NCBI GenBank assembly: GCA_024228115.1
Contig: JAAETT010000102.1
Span: 1-45,775, forward strand
Direction: 5' to 3'
Source: a bacterium
GTDB lineage: Bacteria; Myxococcota_A; UBA9160; UBA6930
Length of the DNA stretch: 45,775 nucleotides
Part shown: positions 31,978 to 37,815 of the stretch, piece by piece
How the letters are laid out: each line of letters begins with the position of its first letter
How positions within the stretch are numbered: the stretch's first letter is position 1
Translations under genes and position numbers: made by a program
The notes under the pieces: model-generated
Databases searched by the model: none
Told to the model about the DNA's origin: nothing
Seen by the model: only the letters and a program-made list of their open reading frames with translations

Positions 31978-32771
31978 GCGACGAGATAGGTGCTGAGCCC
32001 AAGGAAATCGTGCAGCGGCCCCTCGGTGGCGGCCCCGACGCCGTAGGCGTCGGCCAGGATCACGGTCGCTACGACCCGCGTCAGATTGCCCAGCATGGCC
32101 AGTGGAATCACCACAACGACGAGCGCCAGCTGAAGGCCCAGCCCTCGCAGGCTGTAGTAGCCGAGAACCACGGCGAGGGGCATGAGCGTGATGACGGAAG
32201 TCACCCCGCTACAGGCCTCCGCCACGAACAACGATTCACCACTCGCCAGCATCAAGACATTGCCGTCGCGAACGACCTCGAGCCCGACGGCCTGAACGAT
32301 GGCGAGAGCGACGAACGAAACGAAGAGCTGAAGCTGGACGATGAGCGGTGCGATCCAGGCCGAGGGAGGTGGGACCATGAAGATCAGGTAGGCGACCGGA
32401 AAGGCCACGCTGCGCAGCCAGGCCGTTCCGCGCAGCAGCCAGACGGCCCCTGCCACCGCAAGCACCAGCGCCAGGCCTTGAAGCGAAATCACGCTGGCCG
32501 CGAGGCCCGCCAGATAGGCGAGCAATGCGGCACCCACGAGCCCAGCGCCCCAAGGATCGGCGGCCACCGGAACCTGTTCACGGAGCGGCTTCTCGCGCAG
32601 GTACGACCAGAGAGAGACCACCGGCACCAGGAAGCCATGGGACAGGTAGTCGTAGGTGAGCCACTGCTCTGCCATCCCCGCGAGGGCCGGTGCGAAGACC
32701 GCCAGCAAGGCAGCCGCGAGCAACCACTCACGGAGCGCTGCGGGTTCGGGATGGATCGCTTGTTCGCTCAT
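31923..32771 (-). CDS. Exosortase/archaeosortase-family membrane protease-transpeptidase
   Basis: A 282-residue protein with about eight membrane helices. The catalytic triad of exosortases is visible: C187 in VAEACSGVTSV, R232 in GNLTRVVATV and H254 in GPLHDFLGLS. The N-terminal DYLSHGFLVPVVSLW is also typical of the family. Exosortases cut and transfer PEP-CTERM-type sorted proteins, usually beside exopolysaccharide genes. None of the window's proteins has an obvious PEP-CTERM tail, and no exopolysaccharide cluster is present. The subfamily (XrtA or another) cannot be fixed. It is divergent from the glycosidase-like gene with a 53-nt gap. Confidence 0.85.
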   Translation of the reverse strand: MSEQAIHPEPAALREWLLAAALLAVFAPALAGMAEQWLTYDYLSHGFLVPVVSLWSYLREKPLREQVPVAADPWGAGLVGAALLAYLAGLAASVISLQGLALVLAVAGAVWLLRGTAWLRSVAFPVAYLIFMVPPPSAWIAPLIVQLQLFVSFVALAIVQAVGLEVVRDGNVLMLASGESLFVAEACSGVTSVITLMPLAVVLGYYSLRGLGLQLALVVVVIPLAMLGNLTRVVATVILADAYGVGAATEGPLHDFLGLSTYLVACFGMLGVAALLRRWEAD

Positions 32772-32824
32772 GAAGCCTCGAAGGTACCATCGGCATCCCC
32801 GGGAACCCCCTAGAATCCGGCGCG

Positions 32825-34132
32825 ATGTCTCGTCTCCGCTTCCCGGAGGGCTTCCACTGGGGAGCCACGACCACCATCCGCACGGAGGGCGCCCCGCGCG
32901 AGGCCGGACGCCGCGAATCGATCGGCGACCGCTCGGCGAGACGCGCTCCCGAGACCGGGAGCCATGGCTACCGGCGGTTCGAGGAAGACGTGGCGCTGCT
33001 GCGGCGGCTCAGCCTGATCCGTTACCGGTTTGGAATCGACTGGTGTCGGATCCAGGCTGAAGGAAGAGGTGCCCCGCTGGCGGCCGGGCTCGACCACTAC
33101 GCGGCGTTGGTCGATGCACTGCTCGCTGCCGGTATCCAGCCCGCCCCCGTACTTCACGACGGAGACCTTCCTCAGCCGCTCCAAGAGGGCGGCGGCTGGG
33201 CCGCCCGCGACACGGCGGGACGGTTCTCGGATCTTGCGTCGTGCGTCGCTCGCCGCCTGGCCGACCGGGTCGAAGTCTGGCTGCCTTTCGAAACCCCTTC
33301 GGTCTTCCTTGCCGAAGGCCTCCTGCACGGGCAGCGCGCCCCGGAGCTGCGCGACCGGTTCGCCTTCCTGAGGGCCATTCATGTCGTGAACCTCGCCCAG
33401 GCCATGGCGGGCGAGGCCTTGCGGGCGGAGCAGAGCGATTTGCAGCTCGGCGCGAGCATCGTCGGGGCCGCTTGCGAACCCGGCGGCGACGAACCTGCCG
33501 ATGGCCAGGCGACCGAGCGGTGGCGGGCGTTCCAGGAGGAAGTCTTCCTGGGCCCGGCTCTCGGCCTCGGCTACCCGGAGGCGTTTCAGACGGACGAGAA
33601 GCAGCGGGTGCCAGAACTCCGCGAGGAGGAAGGCGATGAAGCGCGGTGTCGGACGCAGATCGATTTCGTCGAGATCAGTTTGGCGCCGCGCTCCCGCATC
33701 ATTGCCAGCGGCGACGACCGCCTTGGACGCGAGGCAACGGTCGAGGCCCTGCCCTTCGATCCCGATTCCTGGCCCGAAACCGTTTGCCAACTCCTTCTCG
33801 AACGCTCCACACAGCCCGAGTGCCCACCGCTCGAAGTCCGGGGCCTGCCCTGCCTCGATGCACCGCTGCCCGAGCCCGATGGGAGCGTCCGCGATGATTC
33901 GCGAATCCTCCAGCTCACCTGCGATCTCGAGGGTGTCGCCGCGGCCATCGAATCGGGGGCGAACATCCGTGGCTACGCAGCGCCTCACTTTCTCGATGCG
34001 CCGATGGGGCCCGGCGACAGCTTGGCCGGGTGCGGCCTGGTCGCAGTCGAAGCCGAGCACGGAGACCGGACACCGCGCGCATCTGCGGCCTGGTTCGGCA
34101 GCGTGGCCCAGGAGGGGGGCTTCGAGCGATGA
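32825..34132 (+). CDS. Glycoside hydrolase family 1-like protein, catalytic residues lost
   Basis: A 435-residue protein with the GH1 fold pattern from end to end: FPEGFHWGATTTIRTEGAP, YRFGIDWCRIQ, HDGDLPQPLQEGGGWAARDT, ADRVEVWLPFETPSVFLAEG, and a C-terminal NIRGYAAPHFLDAP. Aligned by eye to beta-glucosidases, the acid/base motif NEP reads ETP (the Glu becomes Thr157, with Glu one place early). The nucleophile motif TENG reads RGLP. The YQIEG Gln is Arg, and the HWDLP His is Asp. All main -1 subsite residues therefore appear replaced, which suggests a non-catalytic carbohydrate-binding relative or a new chemistry. The ATG lies 8 nt after a TAGAAT box. Confidence 0.75.
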   Translation: MSRLRFPEGFHWGATTTIRTEGAPREAGRRESIGDRSARRAPETGSHGYRRFEEDVALLRRLSLIRYRFGIDWCRIQAEGRGAPLAAGLDHYAALVDALLAAGIQPAPVLHDGDLPQPLQEGGGWAARDTAGRFSDLASCVARRLADRVEVWLPFETPSVFLAEGLLHGQRAPELRDRFAFLRAIHVVNLAQAMAGEALRAEQSDLQLGASIVGAACEPGGDEPADGQATERWRAFQEEVFLGPALGLGYPEAFQTDEKQRVPELREEEGDEARCRTQIDFVEISLAPRSRIIASGDDRLGREATVEALPFDPDSWPETVCQLLLERSTQPECPPLEVRGLPCLDAPLPEPDGSVRDDSRILQLTCDLEGVAAAIESGANIRGYAAPHFLDAPMGPGDSLAGCGLVAVEAEHGDRTPRASAAWFGSVAQEGGFER

Positions 34133-34152
34133 GATGCCTATCTTCCCGGACC

Positions 34153-34208
34153 GCCGGGTTGGCCGGCCATTTCAAGATCGGCCGGGTTGGCCGGCCAGTT
34201 CAGGATCG
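34153..34208. repeat. Tandem 28-bp repeat before the sulfotransferase gene
   Basis: Units 34153-34180 and 34181-34208 are 26/28 identical. Each contains the self-complementary GGCCGGCC core. They lie in the 104-nt gap between the GH1-like gene and the sulfotransferase gene. They may be slippage products or a protein-binding site. Confidence 0.6.
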
Positions 34209-34236
34209 GCCGCGTGGCAGCCGATGAATCCATTCC

Positions 34237-35250
34237 ATGCAAGACCGGCTCGTCTTTCTGATCGGCCCGCCCCGCGGCGGAACCACCCTCACGACCCGCA
34301 TGCTCGGGGCTCATTCGGCCATCTTCGCGCCGGTCGAACCGCACCTGATGCCTCCCCTCGCTCACATGGGCTTCCACGAAAAAGTCGAGAAGGCCCCTTA
34401 CGACCCGACCATCACTCAGCTCGGCCTGCGTGAGCTGGTGGGCTTCCTGCCCGGCGGCGAAGCGGACTACCTGGATGCGCTGCGCGCAGCAACGGACCAC
34501 CTCTACGCCAAGGCACTCGAGCCCTCGGGCCGGGAAATCTTCCTCGACAAGACCCCGGCCTACGCGTTGGTGCTCGATTTCCTGACGAAGCTCTATCCGG
34601 ACGCGAAGTACCTCGTCCTCACCCGGCACCCGATGGCCGTCTGGTCGAGCATCGTCGATTCGTTCTTCGACGGCGACCATGAGGCTGCCCATCGCCACAA
34701 TCCGATCCTCGAACGTTATGTCCCCGCCATCGCGCGCTTCCTGCGTGAGCCGCCCACGCAGTTGCATCACCTCCACTACGAAGAGCTGGTGCAGGCGCCG
34801 GAAGCACACATGGAGAAGGTCTGCAGCTTCCTCGAGATCCCCTTCGAGCCGACCATGATCGACTACGGCAAGCAGGAAGGCGGTGCGCAGAGTTCGGCCC
34901 GCGGCCTCGGGGATCCGACCAGCGTGGCCCAGCAGACCCGCCCCACGACCGGTTCCATCGACAAATGGGCCGGAGTGCTGGCGGAGGATCCTGCCCGCTT
35001 GAGCCAGTGCCGGGAGATCGCCGCACGCCTGACCGATCCGGATCTGGCCACCTGGGGCTACCCCGGAGGCGAGCTCCGCCAAGCCCTGGGAGCGATCGAG
35101 CCGCAGAATGCCAAGCCATCCCGGGCCAAGCTCACCCGCTACGCCCTGGAGCGCCGTCTGCTCGTCCGCCTGCGCCGGAACATCCACCACAACGCCCTGG
35201 GGCGGCTCGTCCGCCAGATCCGCGGCGCCTGCGACGTACTGCTTCGTTGA
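34237..35250 (+). CDS. Sulfotransferase family protein
   Basis: A 337-residue PAPS-dependent sulfotransferase-like protein. The 5'-phosphosulfate-binding loop is LIGPPRGGTTLTTRML (about residues 8-23). FLDKTPAYALVLDF and the 3'-phosphate-binding LVLTRHPMAVWSSIVDSFF follow, with LHHLHYEELVQAPEAHMEKV toward the C-terminus. The acceptor (carbohydrate, lipid or peptide) cannot be told from sequence. It is in the same orientation as the GH1-like gene, beside an exosortase, so a role in cell-surface glycan decoration is possible but inferred. Confidence 0.83.
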   Translation: MQDRLVFLIGPPRGGTTLTTRMLGAHSAIFAPVEPHLMPPLAHMGFHEKVEKAPYDPTITQLGLRELVGFLPGGEADYLDALRAATDHLYAKALEPSGREIFLDKTPAYALVLDFLTKLYPDAKYLVLTRHPMAVWSSIVDSFFDGDHEAAHRHNPILERYVPAIARFLREPPTQLHHLHYEELVQAPEAHMEKVCSFLEIPFEPTMIDYGKQEGGAQSSARGLGDPTSVAQQTRPTTGSIDKWAGVLAEDPARLSQCREIAARLTDPDLATWGYPGGELRQALGAIEPQNAKPSRAKLTRYALERRLLVRLRRNIHHNALGRLVRQIRGACDVLLR

Positions 35251-35403
35251 GAACGCCTGGCCCCCTGCCGGGCGCTGAACCGTGAGGCGGGCGCCCTCCA
35301 TGCTGGCTCCCAGCACCCGACGTGCGGCACCCTCACGCCAAGCAGACCCGGCACCGATACAGTCAGGGCGGAGTCTCATCTCCCAAGCGCCCCAAGGCCC
35401 ACC

Positions 35404-36123
35404 ATGCTCAGGAAACTCTGGAAGAACATCCGTCTGATTCTCGGCCGCTACTTCGTGGCCGGCGTGGTCGCTTTTGCTCCGATCGGCGTCACGATCTGGG
35501 CGATCGCCTGGATCGTTCGACGCCTCGACAACCTGCTCCTCCCGAGCGTGCTGCGCTGGATCTTCCCCGGCGCCCAGGAGCCGCCGAGCGTGCCGCTCCT
35601 CGGCGCCGTATTCACGCTGCTGGTGATCCTGTTGTTCGGTGTGATCGCCCGCCATCTCTTTGGCTGGGAGCTGGTGCGCCTCTGGGAGCGGTTGCTCTCT
35701 CGCGTGCCCGTTGCCCGCAACATCTATTCCGCGGTCAAACAGCTCTTCGAGGCCATCTTCAGGAGCAGCGATGCGGCCGCGAGCTTCAACCGCGTTGCCA
35801 TCATCGAGTACCCGCGCGAGGGGCTGTTTGCGCTCGCCTTCGTCACCGGGCCGGTCCGCGGCCTGGACGTCTCGGGGCTGCCCCCGAACATGGTGAATGT
35901 CTTCGTCCCGACCACGCCGAACCCAACCTCCGGCTTCTACCTCCTCGTGCCGGAGACCGGCCTGATCCCGGTGGACCTCTCCGTCGAACAAGCCTTCAAG
36001 CTGGTGATGTCGGCAGGTCTCGTCAGCCCCGATCATCAAGCGGGGGAGGCGGTTCCGGGCAGCGCGGCGGTGGCACCCGGCGAACTCGCTCCGCCGTTGC
36101 CCTCGCCGGGCGAAGCTTCCTAG
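35404..36123 (+). CDS. DUF502-family membrane protein
   Basis: A 239-residue inner-membrane protein of DUF502 (COG2928), function unknown. The first helix is in YFVAGVVAFAPIGVTIWAIAW and the second in LLGAVFTLLVILLFGVIARH. The family core follows: WERLLSRVPVARNIYSAVKQL and VAIIEYPREGLFALAFVTG, then NVFVPTTPNPTSGFYLLVP. The C-terminal 40 residues are Pro/Ala/Gly-rich and probably disordered. Its stop TAG shares CTAG with the stop of the convergent small gene. Confidence 0.88.
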   Translation: MLRKLWKNIRLILGRYFVAGVVAFAPIGVTIWAIAWIVRRLDNLLLPSVLRWIFPGAQEPPSVPLLGAVFTLLVILLFGVIARHLFGWELVRLWERLLSRVPVARNIYSAVKQLFEAIFRSSDAAASFNRVAIIEYPREGLFALAFVTGPVRGLDVSGLPPNMVNVFVPTTPNPTSGFYLLVPETGLIPVDLSVEQAFKLVMSAGLVSPDHQAGEAVPGSAAVAPGELAPPLPSPGEAS

Positions 36124-36416
36124 CTTTCGCTCTCGCCGGGCCCGCCGTCTCCGCGCCGCTCCTGGAGCCAGGCCCGGAGGCCGAGCCCCAGACCGGCAAC
36201 CGCCAGGATGCCCGCACCCCATTGGTTGAAGGCAAGGTGCTTGCTCAACGATGCGGCCGGGTCGAGCCGGTCCGGGTTGAAGAAGCCGTCGTAGCCAAAC
36301 CAGAGCGCGCCGGCGAGCAGCAGTACCGGTACGAAGTAGGGGCCATCCAGCGGCGTGGGTGCGTATTCGGGAGTCTTCTTCCCCTCGGGGGCCGAGGGAT
36401 CGTCTGATTCTGCCAT
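36120..36416 (-). CDS. Small two-helix membrane protein of unknown function
   Basis: A 98-residue protein with a polar N-terminus (MAESDDPSAPEGKKTPEYAP), two hydrophobic helices (YFVPVLLLAGALWFGYDGF and WGAGILAVAGLGLGLRAWL) and a charged tail. I do not recognise the family. ATG start, 235 nt from the divergent kinase gene, and convergent with the DUF502 gene. A signal-like GTGAGGG lies directly before the start. Confidence 0.6.
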   Translation of the reverse strand: MAESDDPSAPEGKKTPEYAPTPLDGPYFVPVLLLAGALWFGYDGFFNPDRLDPAASLSKHLAFNQWGAGILAVAGLGLGLRAWLQERRGDGGPGESES

Positions 36417-36458
36417 CCCTCACTAGTCGCGAACGCGGGACGGGGACGCAATGCCGCC

Positions 36459-36501
36459 CGGGTGCAGTACCCGAGCTGCAGTGTCGGATGTAGGCTGCAG
36501 C
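36459..36501. promoter_or_regulatory. Paired inverted repeats, probable enhancer sites for an NtrC-type activator
   Basis: Two dyads lie side by side: CGGGT-N5-ACCCG at 36459-36473 and GCTGCAG-N13-CTGCAGC at 36475-36501. They share the TGCAG element (36463, 36477, 36496). They sit about 55-95 bp upstream of the sigma54 promoter at 36554, the usual distance for activator binding. The fused regulator encoded downstream has a Fis-type DNA-binding helix and is the obvious candidate ligand; that link is inference. Confidence 0.5.
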
Positions 36502-36553
36502 AGGTTCTCGGGCCGAGCCGCGTAACCCGTTGGAATTCCTGGAGTTGGAGTTT

Positions 36554-36571
36554 CGGCACGACCCTTGCTCT
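36554..36571 (+). promoter_or_regulatory. Sigma54 (-24/-12) promoter of the kinase-PspA operon
   Basis: The sequence CGGCACGACCCTTGCTCT matches the consensus TGGCACG-N4-TTGC with one mismatch (first base). The invariant GG (36555-36556) and GC (36567-36568) are 10 nt apart as required. Transcription would start near 36580, about 70 nt before the first kinase ATG. The operon itself encodes a sigma54 activator, which supports the call. I saw no sigma70 promoter of comparable quality in this gap. Confidence 0.65.
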
Positions 36572-36651
36572 CTCGATCAGGCATGATTCCCGAGCGGCCT
36601 CGAGCCGCCATCGAAACGGTTCCCGGCAAACCCGCCCTGAGAGGCCCATGC

Positions 36652-37815
36652 ATGTCCCGACGGCGCGACGAACCCCGAACGGCTCACTCCCGTAGAAGCA
36701 CCGAACGGCGCCGAAGGCGTCGGGAGGAACGGTTGCAGGCGCAGCGCAGCGGGCATCACGATTGGGAGGCTTGGCCCGGTGATTCGGACGCGTTCGGCGG
36801 AAACCTGCCGACGACGTCGGAGCCTGGATCCTCCACGGACGATCCCCGCGAGCGGGCCTACCGCGAAGCGCGCAAGGCGGCGAACCGGCGCATCGGTTTC
36901 ATGTCCCACCTGATTCCCTATCTGGTGGTGAACGCCTTCCTGCTGTTGGTCGCCGGACCCCGAGCGGCTTTCTGGACCGCCATGCCCTGGGGCGTCGGCC
37001 TGGCCCTGCACTACTTCTTCGCCATCGTCGCACCGGATCTGCGCCAGCGTTGGGTCGACCAGGAGGTCGAGCAGCGAGTCGGCGTTGGTGTCTCCCGGGA
37101 ACGCGCCAACCTCGAAGGCGCCCACTCGAAGCAGGTCGAGGAACTCTCGGCCTCGATCGCCCACGAGATCCGCAATCCGATCACGGCCGCCAAGAGCCTC
37201 GTTCAGCAGATGGGCGAGGATCCCAGAGCGAACGACAACGTCGAGTACGCCAACGTGGCCCTCGAAGAACTCGAGCGGGTGGAGCGCAGCATCTCCCATC
37301 TCCTGCGCTACGCGCGAGACGAAGACGTGGTGCTGCGCGAGGTCTCCATTGCCGAAGTCATCGATTCGGCCCTCGAAACCTTCCGCGATCGACTGCAGAC
37401 CGTCGGCATCACCGTCGAGTTGGACGTTCACAACGCCGGCCCCATGCGAGGGGATTCGGAGAAGCTGCGCCGGGTGATCATCAACCTGGTCGGCAACTCC
37501 CTCGACGCCTTTTCCGACGGCCACACCGAGCATCCGATCCTCGTGGTCCAGGCCGGCGAAAACCTGGCCGGCACCGAGATCTGGCTTCGGGTGAAAGACA
37601 ACGGTCCGGGCATGGAACCCGAGCGGCTGACGCGGATCTTCAGCCCCTTCTACACATCGAAGGAGAGCGGTACCGGGCTGGGCCTGGCGATCTCGAAGAA
37701 GGTCGTCGATGCCCACGGCGGTTCGATCGAGGCCCACTCCGATCCGGGCAACGGCACGGAGTTCGTCCTCACCTTTCCCAAGGAGATCCGCGAACAACCC
37801 GAGAGTGCTTCGTGA
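36652..37815 (+). CDS. 2TM-domain sensor histidine kinase (first of tandem pair)
   Basis: A 387-residue kinase. A very basic N-terminus (residues 1-35, Arg-rich) precedes a 2TM domain (two helices about 84-102 and 108-127, with the RQRWVDQEVEQRV exit segment). A HisKA helix follows with the phospho-acceptor H171 in SIAHEIRNPITAAKSL. The ATPase domain has the N box (RRVIINLVGNSLDAF), G1 (VKDNGPGM), F box (FSPFYTSKESG) and G2 (TGLGLAISKK). There is no periplasmic sensor, so it probably senses the membrane itself or a partner. The start ATG 36652 was chosen over an upstream ATG because GAGAGG precedes it. The next gene overlaps its stop. Confidence 0.88.
   Translation: MSRRRDEPRTAHSRRSTERRRRRREERLQAQRSGHHDWEAWPGDSDAFGGNLPTTSEPGSSTDDPRERAYREARKAANRRIGFMSHLIPYLVVNAFLLLVAGPRAAFWTAMPWGVGLALHYFFAIVAPDLRQRWVDQEVEQRVGVGVSRERANLEGAHSKQVEELSASIAHEIRNPITAAKSLVQQMGEDPRANDNVEYANVALEELERVERSISHLLRYARDEDVVLREVSIAEVIDSALETFRDRLQTVGITVELDVHNAGPMRGDSEKLRRVIINLVGNSLDAFSDGHTEHPILVVQAGENLAGTEIWLRVKDNGPGMEPERLTRIFSPFYTSKESGTGLGLAISKKVVDAHGGSIEAHSDPGNGTEFVLTFPKEIREQPESAS

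Noticed and set aside
32825-34132. Annotating the GH1-like gene as an active beta-glucosidase
   Set aside because: The fold pattern matches, but the acid/base and nucleophile motifs read ETP and RGLP instead of NEP and TENG.
34138-36423. Very long open frame on the minus strand (over 760 codons)
   Set aside because: It is antisense to the sulfotransferase and DUF502 genes, which have clear family motifs. The translation is Arg/Gly/Asp-rich with no recognisable domain, as expected for high-GC shadow frames.
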